From NCBI RefSeq assembly GCF_024721995.1, contig NZ_JANQBC010000004.1, forward strand, positions 248,001 through 312,000: a stretch of 64,000 nt of DNA, written 5' to 3'. Shown piece after piece: positions 6,987 through 15,667 of the stretch. The position numbers were made by a program, and so were the translations under genes. The notes under the pieces are model-generated. The model worked only from the letters and a program-made list of their open reading frames with translations, did not search any database and had not been told where the DNA came from. The DNA is from Paenibacillus radicibacter (GTDB taxonomy: Bacteria; Bacillota; Bacilli; Paenibacillales; NBRC-103111). Positions within the stretch are counted from its first letter, which is position 1, and each line of letters starts with the position of its first letter.

Positions 6987-8222
6987 ATGAGAATGAGGTG
7001 AGTTTATGATTGGCTCAGGTGTTTGAAGTTTATTTTTGCGTAAAACAGAGAGGGAGAGCGGGATACAGAGAAACGACAGTACGGCAATACTCACGAATAT
7101 AACGCGAAGGGATGTCTGTGTAAGCAAGAAGCCGACAAACGCTATAGAGATACTGGAAACAAGTTCAGGAACAATCCCCTGCACGCTCATGACACGTCCT
7201 TGAACCGCTACAGGAATCTCCGTTTGGCAGATCGTATCCGATGCTGTGTGTACCGCCATCAGTGCCATGTTCATCAGAACTGAACTGATCGCAAGCATAA
7301 TGAAATTGCCGGACAATGCGTAGATCAAAGACAAGAGGATATGCAAGGTCATACTGATCGGATAGACATAAGTCGGCATATATCGGGAGATCCAGACCGT
7401 CTGAAGGATGCCTGCCAGCAGTACTGCTCCCCCATTAAGAGCAATGATCATCGAGTAACTAGAAGAATCTAATCCCAATGTATCTGTAATGAACAGTACT
7501 TCATACACTTCCATGATACCGGATACCGAAAGAATTGTCGTCGCCGCTGTAATGCCGAGTAGCGCACGATTTGTCTTGATATATTGGAACGAGAACTTTA
7601 AGTCTGAACATAGGATTTGCCACTTACTGCTCCCTGTCTCCCCTAGCGCTAGCGATTGTTCGTCAGAATGAGCTGCCATAGGAACCCGCATACATAAGAA
7701 ACAAAGTGCTGAGATCAAGAACGAGATTCCATCAAGGAAAAAGGGCAAATACGTATCTTTTAGTACAAGAACCCCTCCGAGCAAGGGTCCTAGAAGAATC
7801 GATATGGAGCTAATCACCTCGCGAATCGAATTCACGCGCAGGCGATTCTCATTCGTCGTGAGCATCGTAATCATTGGCGAGTATGCTGCTGAGAAGAAAG
7901 AACTTAATATACTACTTGCCCCAACTAATAGGAATAGAATCGGGCTATCCAAGCAGAACGGCATGAGGAAGAACAGTCCCGCCCGAAGTACATCACTCAC
8001 AATAATTGTAAGCTTATGTCCCACCCGATCCGCAATCGAACCGGCAATGAATTTGCCGATGAATATTCCCGCTATTTTAGCAATCGACATAAATGCAATC
8101 GCCGTTCCCCCGCTTTTAGCAAGGATGACAGTAAGTGCGATGAAGTAAATCCAATCCCCGAACGTAGAGACAAATCTAGCAATATATAGAATGATTAGAT
8201 CCCTAGTAAACGCCGCTTTCAC
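6984..8222 (-). CDS. MFS exporter (DHA3-like)
   Basis: A 412-residue major facilitator with about twelve membrane segments. It starts directly with RDLIILYIARFVSTFGDWIY, the usual N-terminus of DHA3 macrolide-efflux-type proteins, and carries a motif-A-like IADRVGHKL loop. A mid-protein cytoplasmic loop (SDEQSLALGETGSSK) separates the two six-helix halves. It is followed by the MarR gene on the same strand, so the two may be co-transcribed. The role is export of a drug or endogenous small molecule; the substrate is unknown. Confidence 0.85.
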   Translation of the reverse strand: MKAAFTRDLIILYIARFVSTFGDWIYFIALTVILAKSGGTAIAFMSIAKIAGIFIGKFIAGSIADRVGHKLTIIVSDVLRAGLFFLMPFCLDSPILFLLVGASSILSSFFSAAYSPMITMLTTNENRLRVNSIREVISSISILLGPLLGGVLVLKDTYLPFFLDGISFLISALCFLCMRVPMAAHSDEQSLALGETGSSKWQILCSDLKFSFQYIKTNRALLGITAATTILSVSGIMEVYEVLFITDTLGLDSSSYSMIIALNGGAVLLAGILQTVWISRYMPTYVYPISMTLHILLSLIYALSGNFIMLAISSVLMNMALMAVHTASDTICQTEIPVAVQGRVMSVQGIVPELVSSISIAFVGFLLTQTSLRVIFVSIAVLSFLCIPLSLSVLRKNKLQTPEPIINSPHSH

Positions 8223-8383
8223 CGCAATAAACCTCCAATAAATTCCAAATATTAACTACCTAAACCTATCATTATTTGAAATTCAGATCAAGTATTTATA
8301 AGTACGATTCCTCCCCTTTTTCAGCATAAATTCAGGTTCATAATCTATCATACAAGAAGAAGCTATGATCACGGAGGTACCAC

Positions 8384-9073
8384 ATGAATCAGATGGTTAA
8401 TGGCGTTAAGATCTTGCTTGTTGATGATGAACCACATATCTTGCAATTTCTCGAAATGGGACTAACTGGCGAAGGGTATCAAGTAAAAACTGCACCTGAT
8501 GGTATGAGTGCCATGATGACAGCGGCTGAATTTCAGCCGCATGTTGTCGTGCTCGATGTGATGATGCCAGGCATGGATGGGTTTGAGACTTGTCGTATGC
8601 TTCGCAAAAACGGATCTCCAGTTGCGATCATTATGTTAACGGCTAGAGACGAAGTCGAAGATCGAGTAAAGGGTTTAACACTTGGCGCAGACGACTACTT
8701 GATCAAGCCATTTAGCTTCGAAGAGCTGCTGGCACGCATTGGCGCACGGCTGCGCAATCAGTTTCCGACCTTGTTCGGAGAGGTCGTGATGGGTCCTTTT
8801 CGACTGGATGATAGACGTAAAGAAATTGTCTTTCAAGGTGATCTGTTAGAGCTGACACCAACGGAGTATGACCTGCTCCATTATCTCGTACTGAACCATG
8901 ATATTGTGCTCAGTAAGGCAAAAATTCTTGATGGCGTGTGGGGGTATGATTTCGGCGGGGAGGAAAATATTGTGGAAGTGTACATTCGTTCCTTACGTGA
9001 AAAGTTGAAGGACAAAGAGCATACGATCATTAAGACGATCCGCGGATCGGGCTATCGGGTTGATCTGTTATGA
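8384..9073 (+). CDS. OmpR-family response regulator
   Basis: A 229-residue two-component regulator. The receiver domain has the acidic pair Asp14/Asp15, the phospho-acceptor Asp58 in VLDVMMPGMDG, the Thr of MLTARD and the Lys of IKPFS. The C-terminal OmpR winged helix ends in the usual IKTIRGSGYRV. The ATG at 8384 follows CGGAGG. The kinase gene begins inside its last codons (ATGA overlap), so the two are translationally coupled. Direct copies of AAATTCAG upstream (about 8278 and 8330) are candidate binding sites. Target genes are not evident. Confidence 0.93.
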   Translation: MNQMVNGVKILLVDDEPHILQFLEMGLTGEGYQVKTAPDGMSAMMTAAEFQPHVVVLDVMMPGMDGFETCRMLRKNGSPVAIIMLTARDEVEDRVKGLTLGADDYLIKPFSFEELLARIGARLRNQFPTLFGEVVMGPFRLDDRRKEIVFQGDLLELTPTEYDLLHYLVLNHDIVLSKAKILDGVWGYDFGGEENIVEVYIRSLREKLKDKEHTIIKTIRGSGYRVDLL

Positions 9074-10554
9074 AAAAGTGGTTCAGCCCTACTTCCCTAC
9101 GCTTCCAACTCCTAGCCAGATCGCTGCTTATCCTCGCCGTATTGCTGCTTATTATCGGGGGATCTCAGTATGTACTCATGAAAAATTTTCTGTATCAGAA
9201 TGAAGCCGAGAGCATGTTCTCAGGTTCCCGCGGTTTGCCGAAGGATGGGTTTGAACTACTAGGATTAAGCTCTGACCCTACCGGTAAGGATGGGGGACAT
9301 CCTAGTAATCCAGCCAGTGAGCGTTATCGAGGGGCAATGTTATTCTTCGAGCAGACTTCCGTTGCTATCGTTGGAGCATCTAATCATCCATTCATCGACC
9401 TATCGGGTACGAATAAAGGTGCGTTGTCCCCTCAATTAACGTCTGATGAGTATAAGAACGTATTCGCACGCCCTTTTCACTTGAATGAAAAAGCGCATTA
9501 CGTCCTTTCCAAAGATGCAACTGGAAGCGAGCAAATACTCGTATTCCGACCGCTAGGCAGTCCAGATAGTAAGCGAGGTATGATGCAGATTGGTAAGCCA
9601 ACTGCTCCGCTCAAAGCGATTGTCATGCAACAACTGTACATTTTTATCGCGTTATCCGCCGTTGCACTTATCGGGGGGTTAGCGCTATATATCCCTATCT
9701 TGCGTCGCACTCTAAATCCACTTCAGAATATGGTAGAAGCAGTGGAACGTACGGATGCAGGTAATTTGGATGAACGCTTCCCACACGGACAAGGTCAGGA
9801 GGAAATGGATCGATTGGCGTTGTCATTCAACCGCATGTTAGGCAGACTAGAAAGCTCGTTCATCTCCGAACGTGAAGCCAAAGAACAGATGCGGCAGTTC
9901 ATCGCAGATGCTTCGCACGAATTACGCACTCCCCTAACCTCCATCCATGGATTCTTAGAGGTGCTACTTCGGGGTGCTGCAAGCAATAAAGATCAATTGC
10001 ATATCGCGCTTAATAGCATGCATGGCGAATCCGTGCGAATGAAGAAGCTTGTGGAAGACTTACTCATGCTCGCGAAGCTCGACCGCGCCCCTGATTTGCA
10101 ACGAAAGCATACAGATTTAGGTGACTTGGTGGAGGAGATGCAGCCTCACTTGCGGATGCTTGCTGATGCTCGGACATTATTTTTCAAGTTAGAGGAAGAT
10201 GTCGTGGGGTATTATGACCCTGATCGGATCAAGCAAGTGATCTTGAACGTCTTCCATAACGCTGTCCAGCACACAGAACCCGAGCAAGGCATCATTACAG
10301 TTGCTTTATTGAAAAATGATAGCAGCGCGCTGTTATCCATTCAAGACAATGGTCCAGGTATTGCACAAGAACACCTCCCCCATCTGTTCGACCGCTTCTA
10401 TCGAAGTGAAAGCTCACGAACCCGTACACATAAAGGCGGCGCTGGTCTTGGGCTGTCCATTTCCAAAGCCATTGCAGAGGCACATCATGGAGATTTGAAG
10501 GTTAAGAGTAAACAAGACGGCGGCAGCACATTCACACTTGAGCTCCCCCTTTAA
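9070..10554 (+). CDS. Sensor histidine kinase
   Basis: A 494-residue membrane sensor kinase paired with the preceding regulator (4-base overlap). Layout: first membrane helix at about 15-35, an extracytoplasmic sensor of about 145 residues, second helix at about 185-205, a HAMP linker, then the HisKA dimerization helix with DASHELRTPLTS (phosphorylated His283). The ATP-binding domain has NVFHNAVQHT (N box), DNGPGI (G1) and GAGLGLSIS (G2). All catalytic motifs are intact. The sensor region has no recognizable PAS or Cache signature, so the stimulus is unknown. Confidence 0.93.
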   Translation: MKKWFSPTSLRFQLLARSLLILAVLLLIIGGSQYVLMKNFLYQNEAESMFSGSRGLPKDGFELLGLSSDPTGKDGGHPSNPASERYRGAMLFFEQTSVAIVGASNHPFIDLSGTNKGALSPQLTSDEYKNVFARPFHLNEKAHYVLSKDATGSEQILVFRPLGSPDSKRGMMQIGKPTAPLKAIVMQQLYIFIALSAVALIGGLALYIPILRRTLNPLQNMVEAVERTDAGNLDERFPHGQGQEEMDRLALSFNRMLGRLESSFISEREAKEQMRQFIADASHELRTPLTSIHGFLEVLLRGAASNKDQLHIALNSMHGESVRMKKLVEDLLMLAKLDRAPDLQRKHTDLGDLVEEMQPHLRMLADARTLFFKLEEDVVGYYDPDRIKQVILNVFHNAVQHTEPEQGIITVALLKNDSSALLSIQDNGPGIAQEHLPHLFDRFYRSESSRTRTHKGGAGLGLSISKAIAEAHHGDLKVKSKQDGGSTFTLELPL

Positions 10555-10566
10555 TAAGATAAGCTT

Positions 10567-10622
10567 AAAAAAAGATTACGCTTGTTCGCACAGGAGATAA
10601 GTGCGGAAACGTAATCTTTTTG
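10567..10622 (+). terminator. Terminator of the two-component operon
   Basis: AAAAAGATTACG and CGTAATCTTTTT flank a loop with an internal GCAC/GTGC pairing, ending in a T-run. Confidence 0.85.
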
Positions 10623-10672
10623 CTATCTATATCATTGTCCACCCATTGACACCACGACAATCCCTGATTAAT

Positions 10673-10692
10673 ATATGAGTATATATTCATAT
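10673..10692. promoter_or_regulatory. ArsR/SmtB-type operator
   Basis: ATATGAGTATATATTCATAT is an inverted repeat of the ATATGA-N8-TCATAT kind used by CzrA/SmtB repressors. It ends 22 bases before the repressor start. Confidence 0.65.
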
Positions 10693-10714
10693 TTAATGAC
10701 TAGGGGTGAATCCT

Positions 10715-11053
10715 TTGCATAATGAAGAAAATAATGAGAAAAAATCTACAATGAACCCTTGTGAACAGTTGGACGAAGAAACGCTCTTTATGGTCAGCCA
10801 AACGTTCAAGGCATTGTCCGATACGACGCGTATTCGCATTCTACACTTGTTATCGCAGCGTGAATGCTCGGTGAATGAAATCGCAGAGGAACTATCTCTT
10901 CTGCAAACAACGGTCTCACACCAATTACGATTCTTGAAAAATCTTCGTCTTGTTAAATTCCGCCGTGCGGGCACGACACTGTATTATTCACAAGATGATC
11001 AACACGTGATGGATCTACTTCAACAAGCCATTCACCATGCTTGCCACGATTAA
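10715..11053 (+). CDS. Zinc-type ArsR/SmtB metal repressor
   Basis: A winged-helix metal-sensing repressor of about 112 residues. The helix-turn-helix is [27 protein letters not shown] without its line breaks in the fold (about residues 50-75). The C-terminal helix DQH...HHACHD fits DxHx10Hx2H, the alpha-5 zinc site of CzrA/SmtB. No ELCVCDL-type alpha-3 cysteine site is present, so Zn(II) or Co(II) is more likely than arsenic. The open frame extends to GTG at 10706, but the AGGGGTG there makes a good ribosome site for TTG at 10715. It precedes a metal ATPase with a 23-base gap and has its own operator. Confidence 0.9.
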   Translation: MHNEENNEKKSTMNPCEQLDEETLFMVSQTFKALSDTTRIRILHLLSQRECSVNEIAEELSLLQTTVSHQLRFLKNLRLVKFRRAGTTLYYSQDDQHVMDLLQQAIHHACHD

Positions 11054-11076
11054 CTAACGATCGGAGTGATCACCAT

Positions 11077-13281
11077 ATGCAAGAGTTTCGAATAAAGGGG
11101 CTTTCCTGTGCGAACTGCGCACGGGAGCTGGAAGAGAAGATCCAGAAGCTTGAGCATGGCGAAGGCGCCAAACTTAGTTACAATAGCGGAAAGCTCTGGG
11201 TACAAGAGCAAATTTCAATTGCAACCGTCACGAAGATTTTGAAAAAAGACGGTGCTTATATCGCAAGCGGAACTTCAAGTGGAGCAGCAGCGGCGGCTGT
11301 CAGTACGCATAGTCATGCACATAGTCATTCCCATGAAGGAGGCTGCTGTTCTAGTGAACATACAACTAACAATGTGCAAGCACACCAACATGAACACGGA
11401 CATGACCATAGCCATGACCATGGCGCGAATGCCAATAAGCGAATTCGAAATCAATTGATTGGCGCTTTTGTCGCTTATCTGATCGCCATATTTTTACCGA
11501 GTAGTGTGCCTAGCTTAGTTCCGATTGCCCTTTATTTGTTTGCCATCGCAATCAGCGGCTATACAACGTTTATCAAAGGTTTGAAGAATATTACACACTT
11601 CAAATTCAATATTGATACACTCATGACGATTGCTTTGATCGGTGCGGTCTCTATTGGGGAATGGAAAGAAGCCACTTTGGTCGCGATCTTATTCGGGGTT
11701 AATGAATTACTCGAAGGTTTCGGGATGGAGAAAGCACGTCGCTCGATGGAAACCTTGCTGCAAGTCGCACCGAAGGAAGCCCTTCTCATCGAGAATGGAA
11801 TGGAGAAAGTCGTATCCATTGATTCCTTAAAAGTTGGCGACATCGTACTCGTGCGGTCGGGTCAGAAGATCCCTTCAGATGGCATCGTCGTTGAAGGAAG
11901 AAGCTCCGTGAATGAGTCCGCGATTACAGGCGAATCCTTGCCTCTAGAAAAAAATGTCGGTGAAACGGTATTCGGTGGTAGCGTCAATAATGAAGGTGTC
12001 CTCAAAGTTCAACTAGAGAAGGCCTATCAAGACTCTTCCCTAGCGAAGATCCTCCACCTTGTTGAAGAAGCGCAAGAAACGAAAACACCAACGGAATTAT
12101 TCATTAATCGGTTCGCCAAATACTATACGCCAATTATTATCATTGTCGCGCTGCTCGTTATTGTTGTCCCTCCGTTATTCTTTGGCGGGGATTGGGGCAA
12201 GTGGTTGTATCAAGGGCTTGCGGTTCTGATCGTTGGTTGTCCTTGCGCCTTGATTCTGTCATCGCCAATCGCAATTGTATCGGGCATTACGCGCAATGCA
12301 CGTAACGGTATTCTTGTTAAGGGCGGGGTCTTCCTAGAGCAGCTTGGCAAGATTAAGACGATTGCGTTCGACAAAACCGGAACGCTCACCAAAGGGAAAC
12401 CACACGTCGCGAAGACGGTGGTGTACGATGAATCCTTTTACCAAATTGCAGCATCGATTGAGAAGTCGTCCTCTCACCCACTCGCCAAAGCGATCATGAA
12501 AGAGATGACAGCAAAGGGTGTAACGACAATAGAACCCGAGGACATTCGCACTGTATCGGGTCAAGGTATCGTGGCACAGATCGCGGGTCAATCGTATTGG
12601 GTAGGCAATGAGAAGAATATGGACCACCTCGTCATCCCTGGCGTCGTCCAGCATCAAATTAATGACCTTAAAGAACAAGGTTACACCCTCGTTCTTGTAG
12701 CTAATACAGACGATATTCTTGGCATATTCGGGATTGCTGATGAGATTCGTGAGGAAAGCAGAGAAGTTATCGCTGCCCTTCACCATGCAGGTATTAAGCG
12801 AACCGTTATGCTCACTGGCGATCATCAGAAGACGGCAGAGAAGGTCGCACGTGCAGTCGGTGTAACCGATTATTACGGCAATCTACTTCCTGAAGATAAA
12901 GTGGAGAAAGTGAAAGAACTAAGCCGTCATGACGCGGTTGCGATGATCGGTGATGGCATTAACGATGCCCCTGCTCTTGCAACTGCGCAGCTTGGCATTG
13001 CGATGGGTAAAGGAACGGACAGTGCAATTGAGACGGCGGACATTGTATTAATGCAAGATCACCTCGGTAAACTTCCTGCAGCGGTATCGATCGCGAAGAA
13101 GGTCAACCATGTGATCAAGCTGAACATTGGAATTTCGCTAGGTCTTAAGATCATTGCCTTATTGCTCACCATTCCGGGTTGGCTTACCCTCTGGTTTGCT
13201 ATTCTTTCGGACATGGGGGCAACCATTCTCGTCACCTTGATCAGTCTTACGGTATTGATGGATAACAAGGATAAATCATAA
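11077..13281 (+). CDS. cadA: P1B-type heavy-metal (Zn/Cd/Pb) exporting ATPase
   Basis: A metal-translocating ATPase of 734 residues that exports Zn2+, Cd2+ or Pb2+. The N-terminal HMA domain has GLSCANC, followed by a His-rich metal-binding stretch (repeated HSHAHSHSH and HEHGHDHSHDH around a CC pair). Transport and catalytic motifs are intact: GCPCAL in the membrane, DKTGTLTKG with the phosphorylated Asp, SSHPLA, and MIGDGINDAPAL. SDMGA near the C-terminus is typical of the Zn/Cd/Pb subgroup. The frame opens at TTG 11041, but GGAGTGAT and ATG at 11077 mark the start. It forms an operon with the zinc-type repressor. Confidence 0.93.
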   Translation: MQEFRIKGLSCANCARELEEKIQKLEHGEGAKLSYNSGKLWVQEQISIATVTKILKKDGAYIASGTSSGAAAAAVSTHSHAHSHSHEGGCCSSEHTTNNVQAHQHEHGHDHSHDHGANANKRIRNQLIGAFVAYLIAIFLPSSVPSLVPIALYLFAIAISGYTTFIKGLKNITHFKFNIDTLMTIALIGAVSIGEWKEATLVAILFGVNELLEGFGMEKARRSMETLLQVAPKEALLIENGMEKVVSIDSLKVGDIVLVRSGQKIPSDGIVVEGRSSVNESAITGESLPLEKNVGETVFGGSVNNEGVLKVQLEKAYQDSSLAKILHLVEEAQETKTPTELFINRFAKYYTPIIIIVALLVIVVPPLFFGGDWGKWLYQGLAVLIVGCPCALILSSPIAIVSGITRNARNGILVKGGVFLEQLGKIKTIAFDKTGTLTKGKPHVAKTVVYDESFYQIAASIEKSSSHPLAKAIMKEMTAKGVTTIEPEDIRTVSGQGIVAQIAGQSYWVGNEKNMDHLVIPGVVQHQINDLKEQGYTLVLVANTDDILGIFGIADEIREESREVIAALHHAGIKRTVMLTGDHQKTAEKVARAVGVTDYYGNLLPEDKVEKVKELSRHDAVAMIGDGINDAPALATAQLGIAMGKGTDSAIETADIVLMQDHLGKLPAAVSIAKKVNHVIKLNIGISLGLKIIALLLTIPGWLTLWFAILSDMGATILVTLISLTVLMDNKDKS

Positions 13282-13290
13282 GATGAACAA

Positions 13291-13335
13291 CAAATAAGCG
13301 ACTACCCTCAATTGTTGAGGGTAGTCGCTTATTTT
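13291..13335. terminator. Bidirectional terminator
   Basis: AAATAAGCGACTACCCTCAA and its complement form a nearly perfect stem of about 20 pairs with a 4-base loop, between the ATPase and the convergent chemotaxis receptor. Confidence 0.9.
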
Positions 13336-13337
13336 AT

Positions 13338-14816
13338 TTAAGTCTGATCGGATAATTCCTTCAAACTGGACACACGATGATCGAGTCTCTCGTATCCTTG
13401 AACAAGCTCAGATATTTGTCCGTCTTGATGATTCATGCTTGCAGTTACTTCTTCAATCGACATCATATGCTGCTCGGTACTTGCCGCGATTTGAACCATA
13501 CCTTCTGCCATTCTGCCGAACTGCTTCTGAAGGTCTTCTACCGCTCCACGCATACGTTCCGCTTGATCATTCACTTGATTCGTATTTCCCATGATGTGCT
13601 GGACGATTCGCTCTACGGCGCTCGTTGCTTCCACGCTGGAAGTTACAGCCCCAACACCTAGATCCACAATCTTCGCTGCATCTGTAATTTGCTCTTGAAT
13701 CGCTTGCAAGATAGACGTAATGTCTTCCGTAGCACGCTGCGAATGAACAGCAAGTTTACGTACTTCACCTGCCACGACAGCAAAGCCAGTCCCATGTTCA
13801 CCGGCTCTTGCTGCTTCAATCGCGGCATTTAGTGCTAGTAAATTCGTCTGTGATGAGATGGAGCTAATCGACTGCACAATATTACTTACCTGATCCGTCT
13901 GAGCTGTTAGCTTATGCATCAACTGCACATTCTCACTCACCATCTCTTGAACGCGTCCCATCTGCTGAACAAGCGTTTCAATCTCAGTATTTCCTTGAAG
14001 GACAAGCTCCTGCGTCTGCGTTGCAACTTCATCCAGCTGACCACTACCCTCACCTACATGTTGAAGCGAACGTTCAACTTCTTGTACCGAATCATTCATC
14101 TGGTGCAAATTGTTCGTCTGCTGCTCAATCGACTCCGAAATGTGGGAGAACGTCCCTGCCACTTCACGTGAAATCGAACTTGTCGTCAGGACACGCTGCT
14201 TCTGTTCGTCACTAAAGTCATTAAGCATTACAACAGAGCTCCGAATCTCTTCGAGTAGTTTCTCTGCCTGTTCTTTCGCCTTGGTTGCCGCTTCGCCGCT
14301 TTCCATCACTTTACGCTGGAAGTTCTCTGTGAATATAGCCGCTACACATAATGCAATAGTTGCAAACACCACGTAGACGAGTAAATAAGCCAGCGGCTCA
14401 CTGGCAAACAAAGCCTCGTTAATTTTCGTATTATTGTATACGATGATTGTTAAAATTAAACTTAACACACCCGTCGCAAGAACAGGACGAAAGTTGGAGT
14501 ACAACGTCATAATACACATGTTTACATAAATAAGCAGGTATGTACTAAATATCGGATTCGGATCGGAGAGGATCAACATCAAAATGAGCCCTGTCATGAG
14601 GAAAGGAATCAAATACATAATCGTATGAACGGCTATCCGCTTATAAGTTAAGAACGTTGCAAGTCCGCCTCCAATTAGCCCTCCCCCAATTAAGATATAC
14701 ATCGTTGATGCAGGAGCACCTGCCACAACATTCGTACATATGCCAAGTCCAATCATCGCCCAAATAATTTTGACAAACAATCGATTTCGTTGATCTAATA
14801 GCTGTTGATCATTCAT
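13338..14816 (-). CDS. Methyl-accepting chemotaxis protein with multi-pass N-terminus
   Basis: A 492-residue chemoreceptor. Residues about 15-170 form six hydrophobic segments with very short loops instead of the usual two-helix periplasmic sensor. Residues about 180-490 are the coiled-coil signalling domain, with the hairpin tip [23 protein letters not shown] region conserved. No HAMP domain is evident between the two parts. Such receptors usually sense membrane or energy state, or a partner, rather than a bound external ligand (family inference). The preceding GNAT-like gene ends 28 bases upstream on the same strand, so they are probably co-transcribed. Confidence 0.9.
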   Translation of the reverse strand: MNDQQLLDQRNRLFVKIIWAMIGLGICTNVVAGAPASTMYILIGGGLIGGGLATFLTYKRIAVHTIMYLIPFLMTGLILMLILSDPNPIFSTYLLIYVNMCIMTLYSNFRPVLATGVLSLILTIIVYNNTKINEALFASEPLAYLLVYVVFATIALCVAAIFTENFQRKVMESGEAATKAKEQAEKLLEEIRSSVVMLNDFSDEQKQRVLTTSSISREVAGTFSHISESIEQQTNNLHQMNDSVQEVERSLQHVGEGSGQLDEVATQTQELVLQGNTEIETLVQQMGRVQEMVSENVQLMHKLTAQTDQVSNIVQSISSISSQTNLLALNAAIEAARAGEHGTGFAVVAGEVRKLAVHSQRATEDITSILQAIQEQITDAAKIVDLGVGAVTSSVEATSAVERIVQHIMGNTNQVNDQAERMRGAVEDLQKQFGRMAEGMVQIAASTEQHMMSIEEVTASMNHQDGQISELVQGYERLDHRVSSLKELSDQT

Positions 14817-14844
14817 TGTTATTCATTCTCACTCCATTTCATCT

Positions 14845-15417
14845 CTACTGGCGAGTTGTGCCTGTACTCGGATAAGCTAGCTTTGTACGTCCTAACAACC
14901 AATCAAATTGTGAACTTTGCTGAAAAATCTCGCCCAAGTAAATAATCGTTGGGACAACATCATCACCCTTATAAACGATTCTCTTCGAAATTTGCCGCAT
15001 GGGCACATGAAATGAAACCCTCAGCGCTCTAGCAAAAACAGGTTCCAACAAACACACACCATAATAACATTGATGCGCTTTTGCATAATGAACAATTGTG
15101 GACATGAGCCTTGCTAAATTATTCCCACGATGTTCTCGAAGCAGAGCAACCTTATCAATTTCAAGAATGGGTCCCTGGGTCCCGATCAATTCAGGCTGCC
15201 GGTCAAAAGGCGCAATTAGGTTGAGCGGATTATTCTTGTCCAAATTGTAGCTTTTAAACTCAACGGTTCCCACTTCCATACCCTCTGCATTTCGAACCAA
15301 TAATTGATCCAGTACATGCTGACAATCTTCCAGTTCATACCCTTTTTCATTCCATACTTCTTTCCAAATATGTTGGAACTTTGATAATTGCTTGTGATTA
15401 TGAACGAAGGTGTACAT
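14845..15417 (-). CDS. GNAT-fold protein resembling autoinducer / N-acyl amino acid synthases
   Basis: A 190-residue protein with a GNAT-like core. The LEIDKVALLREHRGNNLARLM stretch (split here by the acyl-CoA-binding turn) and a preceding hydrophobic strand resemble the acyl-homoserine-lactone synthase/FeeM branch. The frame opens at ATG 15441, but TAGGGG sits properly before the ATG at 15417 (start MYTFVHNH). It lies 28 bases upstream of a chemoreceptor gene. Function is unproven: it could be an acyltransferase making a small acylated signal, or simply a degenerate GNAT protein. Confidence 0.6.
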   Translation of the reverse strand: MYTFVHNHKQLSKFQHIWKEVWNEKGYELEDCQHVLDQLLVRNAEGMEVGTVEFKSYNLDKNNPLNLIAPFDRQPELIGTQGPILEIDKVALLREHRGNNLARLMSTIVHYAKAHQCYYGVCLLEPVFARALRVSFHVPMRQISKRIVYKGDDVVPTIIYLGEIFQQSSQFDWLLGRTKLAYPSTGTTRQ

Positions 15418-15607
15418 CGCAGCCCCTACTTTCTTTTTCATAATAAATGGAATAAATAATTGATTGTATTAACTAATTGTTGGTAAACTATGTATCGGCA
15501 TTATGGAAGTCTAATTGAAGAACAGACCAAAAAAAGTCCAGTAAATCCCCGGATTTCTCCATTAGAAGGGGACAGCCGTTTATAAAAAATTTTTTTAATA
15601 GTAAATA

Positions 15608-15638
15608 ACAAAAAAACGACTTCAACACCAAGTTAAGG
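15608..15638 (-). terminator. Probable terminator of the LTA-synthase-like gene
   Basis: On the minus strand CTTAAC/GTTGAAG forms a short imperfect stem, followed by TCGTTTTTTTG. It lies about 30 bases beyond the stop codon. Confidence 0.5.
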
Positions 15639-15667
15639 ACTAGGCGAAGAAACCGTTTCTTTTCTTA

